Position numbers and translations under genes: made by a program. Of a DNA stretch of 40,282 nucleotides, positions 15,261 to 23,286 are shown piece by piece. Location of the stretch: assembly GCA_021816585.1 (NCBI GenBank), contig JAKAXL010000023.1, positions 1-40,282 of the forward strand, in the 5' to 3' direction. The stretch is from Pseudomonadota bacterium (GTDB taxonomy: Bacteria; Pseudomonadota; Gammaproteobacteria; Burkholderiales; Burkholderiaceae_C). Within the stretch, counting starts at the first letter, position 1. Each line of letters opens with the position of its first letter. Under the pieces are notes generated by a model. The model ran no database searches. It was not told where the DNA came from and saw nothing but the letters and a program-made list of their open reading frames with translations.

Positions 15261-17126
15261 TCAGTCGCGCAGCGCGGCCTGCAGCGCCTGGCGCGCGGCC
15301 TTGAGTTCGTCGGGAACGCGCGGGTCCAGGCGTGCGAACAGTTCGTCGTGCAGCTTGAGCTCCGCCTGCCAGTCCTCGGCTCCGGCGTCGATGATGCTGG
15401 CGAACTTGTCGGGGCCGAAGTCCAGGCCGGTCCAGTCCAGGTCCTCGAAGCGCGGGCTGATGCCGAAGAAGTGTCCGCTTCCCTGCGCCTGGCCCTCGAT
15501 GCGCTCGATCATCCACTTCAGCACGCGCGCGTTCTCGCCGTAGCCGGGCCACACGAACTTGCCGTCGGCGCCCTTGCGGAACCAGTTGACGCAGAAAATG
15601 CGCGGCAGCTGCGATCCCTCGCCCTGCAGCTTGTGCTCGATGTCCAGCCAGTGGCGGAAATAGTCGCCCATGTTGTAGCCGCAGAACGGCAGCATGGCGA
15701 AGGGGTCGCGGCGCACCACGCCTTGCTGGCCGACGGCCGCCGCGGTGGTCTCGGAACCCATCGTGGCGGCCATGTACACGCCTTCCAGCCAGTTGCGCGC
15801 CTCGGTCACCAGCGGCACCGTGGTGGAGCGGCGCCCGCCGAACACGAAGGCGTCGATCGGCACGCCGGCGGGGTCGTCCCACGCCGCGTCGAGCGCCGGG
15901 TTGTTGGTGGCGGACACCGTGAAGCGGGCATTCGGATGCGCCGCCTTCGCGCCGCTGGCCGCGGCGATCTCGGGGGTCCAGTCGCGGCCCTGCCAGTCGA
16001 TGGCGTGGCGCGGCGCCGGGCCCATGCCTTCCCACCAGACGTCGCCGTCGTCGGTCAGCGCGACGTTGGTGAAGATCACGTCGCGCTCGAGGCTGCGCAT
16101 GCAGTTCGGGTTGGTCTCGAAGTTCGTGCCCGGGGCGACCCCGAAGTAGCCGGCCTCGGGGTTGATCGCGTACATGCGCCCGTCGGCGCCCGGCTTGATC
16201 CAGGCGATGTCGTCGCCGATGGTCGTGACCTTCCAGCCCGGCATCGACGCGGGCGGGATGAGCATCGCGAAATTGGTCTTGCCGCAGGCGCTGGGAAAGG
16301 CTGCCGCGACGTGGTACTTGCGTCCCGCCGGCGTGGTCACGCCGAGGATCAGCATGTGCTCGGCCAGCCAGCCCTGGTCGCGCCCCATGCGCGATGCGAT
16401 GCGCAGCGCGAAGCATTTCTTGCCCAGCAGCGCGTTGCCGCCGTAGCCCGAGCCGTAGGACCAGATCTCCGAGGTCTCGGGGTAGTGCACGATGTATTTG
16501 TGCTCGGAATTGCAGGGCCACGCAACGTCGGCCTGGCCCGGCTCCAGCGGGGCGCCGACGCTGTGCACGCAGGGCACGAAATCGCCGTCGGCTCCGAGCA
16601 GTTCCACCACCGCGCGGCCCATGCGGGTCATCAGGCGCATGTTCACGGCCACGTACGGCGAGTCCGACAGCTCGACCCCGATGTGCGAGATCGGCGAACC
16701 CAGCGGCCCCATGCTGAACGGCACCACGTACAGCGTGCGCCCGCGCATCGAACCGCGGAACAGCGCCTTGTCGCCGGTCTGCAGCAGCTCGCGCATCTCG
16801 GAGGGGTCGACCCAGTTGTTGGTCGGCCCGGCGTCCTCGCGGCGCACGCTGCAGATGAAGGTGCGGTCCTCGACGCGCGCGACGTCGGAGGGGTCGGAAC
16901 ACGCCAGGTAGCTGTTCGGGCGCAGCTTCGGGTTCAGGCGCCTGAAGGTGCCGGCGTCGACCAGTTGCCGGCACAGCCGGTCGTACTCTTCCTGGCTGCC
17001 GTCGCACCAGTGGATGTTCGCGGGCTGCGTCAGGCGGGCGATGCGGGCGACCCAATCGATGAGTCTGGCGTTGCGCACGTAGGCGGGCGCGCTGCCCGCC
17101 GCGGTGGCCTGGGGAATCGCATTCAT
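15261..17126 (-). CDS. pckG: Phosphoenolpyruvate carboxykinase (GTP)
   Basis: The enzyme converts oxaloacetate and GTP to phosphoenolpyruvate, the first step of gluconeogenesis from organic acids. At 621 residues it has the length of the GTP-dependent class. The nucleotide P-loop with the reactive cysteine is FPSACGKTN (277-285, Cys281), and [28 protein letters not shown] and [14 protein letters not shown] motifs are intact. ATG 17126 (MNAIPQ) has GGAG about 12 bases upstream; an in-frame ATG at 17162 would only add 12 residues. The gene stands alone on the minus strand, with 183 bases before the next gene in which no clear regulatory site was seen. The presence of this gene fits a metabolism based on carboxylic acids, as do the transporters at 32-39 kb. 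Confidence 0.97.
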   Translation of the reverse strand: MNAIPQATAAGSAPAYVRNARLIDWVARIARLTQPANIHWCDGSQEEYDRLCRQLVDAGTFRRLNPKLRPNSYLACSDPSDVARVEDRTFICSVRREDAGPTNNWVDPSEMRELLQTGDKALFRGSMRGRTLYVVPFSMGPLGSPISHIGVELSDSPYVAVNMRLMTRMGRAVVELLGADGDFVPCVHSVGAPLEPGQADVAWPCNSEHKYIVHYPETSEIWSYGSGYGGNALLGKKCFALRIASRMGRDQGWLAEHMLILGVTTPAGRKYHVAAAFPSACGKTNFAMLIPPASMPGWKVTTIGDDIAWIKPGADGRMYAINPEAGYFGVAPGTNFETNPNCMRSLERDVIFTNVALTDDGDVWWEGMGPAPRHAIDWQGRDWTPEIAAASGAKAAHPNARFTVSATNNPALDAAWDDPAGVPIDAFVFGGRRSTTVPLVTEARNWLEGVYMAATMGSETTAAAVGQQGVVRRDPFAMLPFCGYNMGDYFRHWLDIEHKLQGEGSQLPRIFCVNWFRKGADGKFVWPGYGENARVLKWMIERIEGQAQGSGHFFGISPRFEDLDWTGLDFGPDKFASIIDAGAEDWQAELKLHDELFARLDPRVPDELKAARQALQAALRD

Positions 17127-17309
17127 GGACTGCTGGCTCCGTGTGCGGCCGTGCCCCGCCACGCTGTGTGCACCGCAGCATCGAGACCGGCCGTTGTCAT
17201 GATCATCGGCGGCGCCGAATACGCCGCGGCGGCCAGTTTAATCATGCGGGCGCTCGCTCGCCCGCGCCCGCATGTATCCGGGCGCAACCGGCGCGCGCCG
17301 GATCGTCCC

Positions 17310-18299
17310 TCAGGCGCGGTAGAAGCTCCAGAAGAATTCGCGCTGCGACTTGGTCGCCTTGACCTGCTGCATGGCGCTGCGCGCATGCAGCAGCAGGTCG
17401 TGGGGCTCGGCGTCGTCGTCGGGGTACAGCGCAACGCCCATGCTGATCGGGCATTGCAGGAACTGCGCGTCCGACAGCGCGTAGGGCACGTCGAAGTCCA
17501 GCTGCAGGCGCTCCAGCAGCGGCGCGATGTTGTCGGCGCCGTGGATGCCCTCGAGCACCAGCACGAACTCGTCGCCCTCGGTGCGCACGACCAGGTCGAT
17601 GCGGCGCAGCGCACGTTGCACGCGCTGCGCGAACTGGCGCAGCACGGCGTCGCCCGCGGGCCGGCCGTGCGCCAGGTTGACCGACTCGAAGTCGTCGAAG
17701 TCCAGCGTCGCCACCGCCAGCTTGAGCCCGCTGCGGCGCGTGCGCAGCAGCGCCGGCGGCAGCATCTCGTCCAGCGCGGCGCGGTTGAGCAGCCCGGTCA
17801 GCGGGTCGCGCAGCGGGCTTTGCTCGAGGTCGCGGCGCAATCGCTCGCCGGCCTGCCGGTAGCCTTCGAGCTGCCAGGCCTCGTCGCGCCGCAGCCGCTT
17901 GTACAGCGCACCCATCAGCGGGCGCCGCTGCTGCAGGCTCAGCCCGGCCGCGTACAGCTCGAAGTCGGCCGCGAAGCCCGAGGACATGGTCATGATCCAC
18001 AGCGGTGCCAGGCCCCAGCGGTGGAACAGCTGTCCGGCCTCGAGCATGCGCTGCTGCAGCTCGGGCGTGTAGTACGGCGCCAGCAGCTCCAGGTAGTGCT
18101 GCTCGTGCAGTTGCAGCAACTGCTGCAGCGCCTGCTCGCCGAGCGGCTCCAGCGTCTCACCCCGGCCGAGCATGGCGCGGGCGTGCTTCTCGAAGTTCGC
18201 AGCGACTGTGTCGGCGCGCGCCAGCAACGCCGGCGCGTGCTGGTTCAGCGACGCCGATTCCTCGTCGCTCAGTTGCAGGAAGTCGAGCAGGGATTCCAT
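17310..18299 (-). CDS. Globin-coupled GGDEF protein with EGDEF signature
   Basis: The 329-residue protein has an N-terminal globin-like sensor domain (about 1-150) and a GGDEF domain (about 160-329). The probable proximal heme ligand is His93 in GQLFHRWGLAPLW, which aligns with the conserved His of globin-coupled sensors such as E. coli DosC. The active-site loop reads EGDEF (241-245) instead of GGDEF; the metal-ligand Asp200, Asn208 and Asp217 of LDFDDFESVNLAHGRPAGD are kept, but the usual Lys after Phe204 is Glu205. It may therefore be a weak cyclase or a nucleotide-binding sensor; no RxxD product-inhibition site is at the usual place. An oxygen-sensing role is inferred from the fold only. 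The esterase gene lies upstream on the same strand, 191 bases away. Confidence 0.85.
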   Translation of the reverse strand: MESLLDFLQLSDEESASLNQHAPALLARADTVAANFEKHARAMLGRGETLEPLGEQALQQLLQLHEQHYLELLAPYYTPELQQRMLEAGQLFHRWGLAPLWIMTMSSGFAADFELYAAGLSLQQRRPLMGALYKRLRRDEAWQLEGYRQAGERLRRDLEQSPLRDPLTGLLNRAALDEMLPPALLRTRRSGLKLAVATLDFDDFESVNLAHGRPAGDAVLRQFAQRVQRALRRIDLVVRTEGDEFVLVLEGIHGADNIAPLLERLQLDFDVPYALSDAQFLQCPISMGVALYPDDDAEPHDLLLHARSAMQQVKATKSQREFFWSFYRA

Positions 18300-18490
18300 G
18301 GTTGCCCCATCTGGCGGACCGCGGGCGGCGCGAAGGCCTCCCGTGGCGCTGACCCCTCGCGGGGACCTGTCGCCAGTATGGCGCGCCCCGGCGGGCCCGG
18401 GGACGCGCCGGGGATCACAAAATCTGCATTCGTGTGATGGATTTCACGCTTGTCCGCGCGCCGGCCGGCGGCGCGCGTGCGCCGTGGCAC

Positions 18491-19429
18491 TCAGGCCAGC
18501 CGCTCGCGCATGCGCGTGCAGATGGTGTCGAAGGCACTGGCCGCCAGCGGCAGCGACCTGGACATCGCGAGAAAGCTGTGCAGGACCCCCGGGCAGCGCT
18601 CGAGCCGGCAATCCACGCCGGCCTGGCGCAGGCGCTCGGCATAGCGCTCGCCCTCGTCGCGCAGCGGATCGAACTCGGCGCTGAACACCAGTGCCGGCGG
18701 CAGGCCGCAGAGGTCGGGAGCGCGCAGCGGCGAAGCGTCCGGGTCGGCACGACGCGACGGCTCGGGGCAGTACTGGTCCCAGAACCAGCGCATGTCGGCG
18801 GCGCTCAGCAGGTAGCCTTCGGCGTAGTCCCGGTAGCTGGGGGTGTCGAAGCCGGCATCGGTGACCGGGTAGACCAGCACCTGCAGGTCGGGCTGGCGCG
18901 CCGTGGCGCGTGCGGCGCGGCGCCGCGCCGCCACCGTCGCCAGGGTCGCGCCGGCGCTGTCGCCCATCACGACCAGCCGGCGCAGCGGGCGGCCCAGCCA
19001 TGGCTCGGCGTGGGCGGCGGCGAACTCGAGGGCCGCGTCGGCGTCGTGCACGGGCACCGGGAACGGATGTTCGGGCGCCAGCCGGTAGTCCACCGACAGC
19101 ACCGCGGTGCCGGTGCGCCGCGCCAGCTCCGCGGTGTAGGGCTCGAAGGCCGCCACCGATCCAAGCACCCAGCCGCCGCCATGGAAATACACGACCAGCG
19201 AGTCGGCGCTCGGGTCGTCGGCGTACAGTCGGGCGTGCAAGCGCGCCCCGTCCGCGGTGGGGATGCTCAGCTCGCGCTTGACGGCGATGTCGGGGGCCGG
19301 TCCGTACAGCAGTTCGAACCAGCTGGGGTAGCTGCGCGCCTGCTCCACGCTCAGCCCGGAAAGCGGCTTGCGCCCGCGGGTGCGGGTGCGACGCAGCAGA
19401 TCGAGAGTCGGTTGGTCCATGCCTTTCAT
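18491..19429 (-). CDS. HSL-family alpha/beta-hydrolase (esterase/lipase)
   Basis: This 312-residue hydrolase belongs to the hormone-sensitive-lipase group: the oxyanion-hole motif is HGGGW (83-87), the nucleophile elbow GDSAG (156-160) with Ser158, and the remaining triad members are Asp254 in AEFDPLRDE and His284 in LHSF. It should cleave short- to medium-chain carboxylic esters in the cytoplasm; the natural substrate is unknown. There is no signal peptide. ATG 19429 or the in-frame ATG 19420 could be used; the ribosome-binding site does not decide. It is divergent from the metallo-hydrolase gene, with 143 bases between the starts. Confidence 0.93.
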   Translation of the reverse strand: MKGMDQPTLDLLRRTRTRGRKPLSGLSVEQARSYPSWFELLYGPAPDIAVKRELSIPTADGARLHARLYADDPSADSLVVYFHGGGWVLGSVAAFEPYTAELARRTGTAVLSVDYRLAPEHPFPVPVHDADAALEFAAAHAEPWLGRPLRRLVVMGDSAGATLATVAARRRAARATARQPDLQVLVYPVTDAGFDTPSYRDYAEGYLLSAADMRWFWDQYCPEPSRRADPDASPLRAPDLCGLPPALVFSAEFDPLRDEGERYAERLRQAGVDCRLERCPGVLHSFLAMSRSLPLAASAFDTICTRMRERLA

Positions 19430-19572
19430 GCGTCAAGGGCAGGGCGCGCCGCGCCCCGGAGCCGCTAGTCTTGCACAGGCGCGCGCCGCGTGCCGCGCAT
19501 GCGCCCGCGCAAGGCGGCGCGAGGCGCGAGCGGGCACACTGCGAAGCACGACCCTTCGTCCGGCCGACCGTC

Positions 19573-20589
19573 ATGCACGAACTGTTCCATGCCAGCCCGG
19601 TCCACCCGCCGACGCGCGACCCCATGCTGCTGGTCGACGCAGCCGAGCTGCGCCGCGCGCTGCTGTTCGATCTCGGCGACGTCTCGCCGCTTCCGCCGCG
19701 CAAGCTGATGCGCCTGCAGCAGGTGTTCGTCAGCCACGCCCACATGGACCACTTCGCCGGCTTCGACGCGCTGCTGCGCACGGTGCTGGGGCGCAAGCGC
19801 CTGTTGCAGCTGTACGGCGGCCCCGAGTTCATCGAGCAGGTCGAGCACAAGCTGCGCGCCTACACGTGGAACGTGGTGGCCAACTATGCCGTGCCTCTGG
19901 AATTGCAGGTGCATGCGCTGCAGCCCGACGGCGGCGGCCGGTGCGCCGGCTTTCGCAGCGACGAGGGTTTCGCGCGCGGCGCGCAGCGGCCATGGAGCGC
20001 GGAGCAGGGCGTGCTGCTCGACGATGCCTGGCTGCGCGTGCGCGCGGCCTTCGTCGACCACGGGACGCCGTGCCTGGCCTTCGTGTTCGAGCCGCGTGCG
20101 CTGCCGCGCATCGATGCGGCGGCGGTGCGCGCCATGGGCCTGCGCACCGGGCCGTGGCTGCGGCGCCTGCGCCAGGCGCTGCTGCACGGCGAGCCGGATT
20201 GCACCTTGATCGACGTGGCCCGCGAGGGCGGCGACGCGGCGCGTCACGACCTGCGCAGCGTGGGCGAATTGCGCCTGCTGGCGCGCGGCAGCGCGCCGCC
20301 GCGTCGCCTCGGCTTCGTCACCGACCTGCGCTACACCGAGGCCAACGTGCGCAGCCTGTGCGCGCTGATGCCCGCGGTCGACGTGCTCTACATCGAATGC
20401 GTGTTCCTGGAGCGCGACGCCGCGCACGCGCGGCGCAAGAACCACCTCACGGCGCGCCAGGCGGGGGAGATCGCGCGTCGCCTCGGCGCCGGTGCCGTCG
20501 TGCCGCTGCACGTGTCGCCGCGCTACCAGCACTGCCAGGCGCAGCTGTTCGACGAAATGCTGAGCGCGTGGCGCGGCGTGGCGGCCTGA
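19573..20589 (+). CDS. RNase Z-like metallo-beta-lactamase-fold protein
   Basis: The 338-residue protein has the MBL-fold metal motif HAHMDH (55-60), then a second His in FVDHGTP, an Asp in FVTDLRYTEAN, a His in KNHLTA and a terminal LHVSPRY, the order expected for COG1234 (RNase Z/ElaC-like). It could be a tRNA 3' endonuclease or another phosphodiesterase; the flexible exosite arm of classical RNase Z was not recognised, so the gene symbol is withheld. ATG 19573 is chosen because the domain begins directly afterwards (MHELFHASPVHPPTRDP); a longer start at 19471 would add Ala/Arg-rich residues typical of non-coding frames. It is a single gene, divergent from the esterase. Confidence 0.85.
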   Translation: MHELFHASPVHPPTRDPMLLVDAAELRRALLFDLGDVSPLPPRKLMRLQQVFVSHAHMDHFAGFDALLRTVLGRKRLLQLYGGPEFIEQVEHKLRAYTWNVVANYAVPLELQVHALQPDGGGRCAGFRSDEGFARGAQRPWSAEQGVLLDDAWLRVRAAFVDHGTPCLAFVFEPRALPRIDAAAVRAMGLRTGPWLRRLRQALLHGEPDCTLIDVAREGGDAARHDLRSVGELRLLARGSAPPRRLGFVTDLRYTEANVRSLCALMPAVDVLYIECVFLERDAAHARRKNHLTARQAGEIARRLGAGAVVPLHVSPRYQHCQAQLFDEMLSAWRGVAA

Positions 20590-20630
20590 TCGCGGGAGCC
20601 TTGCCGCGCCGCCGGGGGCGACGTGCCGGC

Positions 20631-20855
20631 TCAGGCGCGCGGCCCGCGCCGCCGCGGCTGCCAGCCCTGCGCCAGCACGCGCTGCCAGATCTGCCGGCGC
20701 TCGCCTTCGCTCATGAACAGCCAGTTGGAGATTTCCTGCACGGTGCGCCCGCAGCCGCGGCACACGTCGTCGAAGCAGGCCGAGCAGATGCCCACGCAGG
20801 GGCTTTGGGGCAGGCCTTCGGGCAGCGCGGGCGGATCGGGAGGCGGAGCGGTCAT
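20631..20855 (-). CDS. DUF1289 small cysteine-rich protein
   Basis: The 74-residue protein has the DUF1289 core SPCVGICSACFDDVCRGCGR (18-37) with five cysteines (20, 24, 27, 32, 35), followed by the conserved EISNWLFMSEGERRQIWQRV helix. The cysteines suggest a zinc or iron-sulfur site; function is unknown. ATG 20855 gives the normal family length. It lies 11 bases after the QueD-like gene on the same strand and is probably co-transcribed with it. Confidence 0.92.
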   Translation of the reverse strand: MTAPPPDPPALPEGLPQSPCVGICSACFDDVCRGCGRTVQEISNWLFMSEGERRQIWQRVLAQGWQPRRRGPRA

Positions 20856-20866
20856 CGCGGGGGCCT

Positions 20867-21928
20867 TCAGGGCGGCGTCGCGGCGCCGACATGCACGCCC
20901 GCGCCGCAGCCGTCGGATTCGAGCAGGCGCAACCCGCTGAGCTGCGGCAACTCGGCGCGGCAGGCCTGGAAGATCCAGTCGGCAAGCGTGGCGGTGTCGG
21001 TGTCGTCCAGGCCCTCGATCTCGTACAGCGGGCGATGGTCGAGTCGATCGAACAGTGGGCGAAACAGGGTCTTCACGTCGCCGAAGTCGACCACCCAGCC
21101 GAGCACGCGGTCCAGCGGTGCGCTCAGGCACAGGCGCAGCCGGAAGGTCTGTCCGTGCAGGCGCGCGGGCGGGCTGCCGGCGGCGGCGCGGCGCACCCGC
21201 ACCGCGCTGTCGAGCCCGAACTCCTTCCAGATCTCGTAGTCGCTGCCGTCGAAGCGCGCGCCGGACGACCCGGTCTCCAGCACCGACACCGAGCTCAGCG
21301 AATCCAGTCCGGGACGCAGGCGTTCCCAGATCCACGCCGCGAGCACCTCGCTGGTCGGATTGTGCAGGCCCTCGATGTCGTTGAGCAGCACGTGGTCGAG
21401 CCGGCTCGCCAGCGGCGCCCAGTGTGCGTCGAGGGTGGCGTGGTCGACCCCGGCGGCACGCAGTTCGACCTCGAAGCCGTGGCCGTGCATGCGCCCGCAC
21501 TTGTGCCCCGGCGGCACGTTGGGAAGGTAATGCGCGGCCAGGAAGCGGTGGCGCCGCAGGCTCAGCCAGGGCCCGCCGGGGTCCCCGGCGACGCCTTGCG
21601 TCGGCGTGCTGCGCAGTTCCACCGCGGCCTGCGCCGACGCCGTTCCCAGGCGCTCGCGCAGCCACTGCGCCAGCGCGGCGTCGTCGGGGTGCGCGAGCAG
21701 CCGGTTCAGGTCCGCGTACTGCAGCGGGCGCAGCGCCTGCGACAGGCCTTCGCGCAGCTCCTGCACGCCGGCGCCCGGGCGCGCCGCAAGCGCGTGCGCC
21801 GGCACGCGCACGCGCGCCTGGAAGCCGTGGCCGTGCAGCCCGTGGGCGGGGTGCCCGGGATCGAGGTGCGGCAGCCGGCGCGCGGCCTCGAAACGGCCGT
21901 GCGCGGTCAGGAACTGGGAATCGCTCAT
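20867..21928 (-). CDS. Triple PTPS/QueD-like protein (6-carboxytetrahydropterin synthase family)
   Basis: The 353-residue protein is about three times the size of QueD and contains three PTPS-like units. Unit 1 (about 1-115) has zinc-type histidines in HGLHGHGF (29-36) but Ala where the catalytic Cys is expected. Unit 2 (about 123-235) is complete: His133, Cys144 in KCGRMHGHGF, Asp178-His179 in SRLDHVLLND and Glu218 in LETGSSGA. Unit 3 (about 250-345) keeps LDHRPLYE and LLESDGCGAG but reads HGQT instead of HGHG and lacks the Cys. So one complete and two incomplete sites are fused. The family makes 6-carboxytetrahydropterin for queuosine or related pterins; no other queuosine gene is in the window. 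ATG 21928 fits the family N-terminus. DUF1289 follows 11 bases downstream. Confidence 0.85.
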   Translation of the reverse strand: MSDSQFLTAHGRFEAARRLPHLDPGHPAHGLHGHGFQARVRVPAHALAARPGAGVQELREGLSQALRPLQYADLNRLLAHPDDAALAQWLRERLGTASAQAAVELRSTPTQGVAGDPGGPWLSLRRHRFLAAHYLPNVPPGHKCGRMHGHGFEVELRAAGVDHATLDAHWAPLASRLDHVLLNDIEGLHNPTSEVLAAWIWERLRPGLDSLSSVSVLETGSSGARFDGSDYEIWKEFGLDSAVRVRRAAAGSPPARLHGQTFRLRLCLSAPLDRVLGWVVDFGDVKTLFRPLFDRLDHRPLYEIEGLDDTDTATLADWIFQACRAELPQLSGLRLLESDGCGAGVHVGAATPP

Positions 21929-21973
21929 GCGGGAATCGGTTCGCGGACTGCGCAGTGTAGCCAGCGCTGCACC

Positions 21974-21998
21974 GGGGCGCCTCCTGCGGGGCGCCTCC
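21974..21998. repeat. Direct repeat GGGGCGCCTCC x2 before the Bcr/CflA gene
   Basis: Two perfect 11-base copies (21974-21984 and 21988-21998) are separated by TGC, giving a 14-base period. They end immediately before the TAGAAT -10 element, where a regulator or the -35 contacts would lie. Confidence 0.6.
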
Positions 21999-22004
21999 TA
22001 GAAT
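21999..22004 (+). promoter_or_regulatory. -10 element of a probably leaderless transcript
   Basis: TAGAAT (five of six) ends six bases before ATG 22011, so transcription would start at or next to the A of the start codon. There is no Shine-Dalgarno sequence before this ATG, which agrees with leaderless translation. No good -35 hexamer is visible; a direct repeat occupies the upstream region. Confidence 0.5.
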
Positions 22005-22010
22005 CTGCGG

Positions 22011-23243
22011 ATGCGCCGCATCTCTCCCGAATCCCCGTGGTTCCTGGCGTTGCTCGGCGCGATGGGAGCGATGCTCGCGCTGTCGATCGACATGGGCCTG
22101 CCGGCGTTGCCGCTGCTGGGGCGCGCCCTGCACGCCCCCGAGAGCGACGCCGCGCTGACCCTGAGCCTGTTCCTGGCCGGGTACGCGTTCGCGCAACTTG
22201 GCTTCGGGCCGTTCTCCGACCGCTTCGGCAGGCGCCCGGTGCTGCTCGGCGGGTGCCTGCTGTTCAGCGCCGGCAGCGTGGCCTGCGCGCTGGCGCCGCG
22301 GATGCCCTGGCTGCTGGGCGCACGCCTGGTCGCCGGCTGCGGCGCCGGCGCCGGCATGGTGGTGGTGCTGGCGATGGTGCGCGACTTGTTCGACGGCGCG
22401 CGCGCGCGCAGCATGCTGTCGGTGCTGAACCTGATCCGCGCGGTCGCCCCGATCGTGGCGCCGTCGCTCGGCGCATGGCTGCTGCGCGTCGGCTCGTGGC
22501 GCGGCATCTATGGGGTGCTCGCGGCGTTCGGCTGCGTGGTCACGCTGGTGGCGTGGCGGGGCCTGGGCGAGAGCCTGGCGCGACCCGACCCGCAGGCGCT
22601 GCGCCCGCGCCGCCTGGCCGGCAACTATCGTGCCATGTTCGTCCACCCCGAGGCGTTCGGCCACGCGCTGGTCAACGCGCTGTGCTTCGGTTTCCTGTTC
22701 TCCTACATCGCCGGCTCGCCGTTGCTCATGACCCGCGTGCTCGGGCTGTCGGCCGAGGAGTACGCGCTGGTGTTCGCATGCACCGCGCTGGGCATCGTCG
22801 CCGGCGCGAGCACCAGCGCGCAGCTCGGGCGCCGGCATGTTCCCGGGCATGTCCCGCTGGGCGTCGGGCTGGCCGGCACGATGTTCGCCGCGTGCCTGCT
22901 GCTGTGGCTGGGCTGCGTCCCGGGCGCGGCGTTGTCGCTGTACCTGCCGGTGCTGCTGCTCGGAACCTTCTCCTACGGGCTGGCGGCGCCGAACGCGGTG
23001 CATGGCGCGCTCCATCCGCTGCCGCACATGGCCGGGGTCGCCGGAGCTTCGCTGGGGTTCGTGCAGATGGCCACCGGCGCCGCGGCGTCGGCGCTGGTGG
23101 CCTGGCTCGACGACGGCCGCAGCGCGCATTCGATGAGCCTGGCGATGGCGCTGTGCGCCGGCGGCGCGGTGCTCGTGTACCTGGGCGTGGCACGTCCGGC
23201 GCAGCGCCGGCGCCTGGCACGTACGGCGTCCGGCGGCTGCTAG
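22011..23243 (+). CDS. Bcr/CflA-type MFS drug exporter
   Basis: The 410-residue protein has the twelve-helix layout of drug:proton antiporters. The Bcr/CflA signature is visible in LSIDMGLPALP (24-34) in helix 1 and motif A in GFGPFSDRFGRRPVLLGG (64-81), with the motif C-type glycine-rich helix 5. Likely role: export of toxic compounds or of a metabolite; substrate cannot be told from sequence. ATG 22011 has no ribosome-binding site and lies six bases after a -10 element. It is divergent from the triple-PTPS gene (82 bases) and lies 43 bases upstream of the aminotransferase, so read-through is possible. Confidence 0.92.
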   Translation: MRRISPESPWFLALLGAMGAMLALSIDMGLPALPLLGRALHAPESDAALTLSLFLAGYAFAQLGFGPFSDRFGRRPVLLGGCLLFSAGSVACALAPRMPWLLGARLVAGCGAGAGMVVVLAMVRDLFDGARARSMLSVLNLIRAVAPIVAPSLGAWLLRVGSWRGIYGVLAAFGCVVTLVAWRGLGESLARPDPQALRPRRLAGNYRAMFVHPEAFGHALVNALCFGFLFSYIAGSPLLMTRVLGLSAEEYALVFACTALGIVAGASTSAQLGRRHVPGHVPLGVGLAGTMFAACLLLWLGCVPGAALSLYLPVLLLGTFSYGLAAPNAVHGALHPLPHMAGVAGASLGFVQMATGAAASALVAWLDDGRSAHSMSLAMALCAGGAVLVYLGVARPAQRRRLARTASGGC

Positions 23244-23286
23244 GATTTTCGCGCAGGGGACCTTCCCCGCATGTCCAGGAATCCCG

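Noticed and set aside
15348..18437. 1029-codon plus-strand open frame across pckG and the globin-GGDEF gene
   Set aside because: Composition (Arg/His/Val/Gln-rich, no motifs) is that of a shadow frame; the minus-strand genes have complete catalytic motifs.
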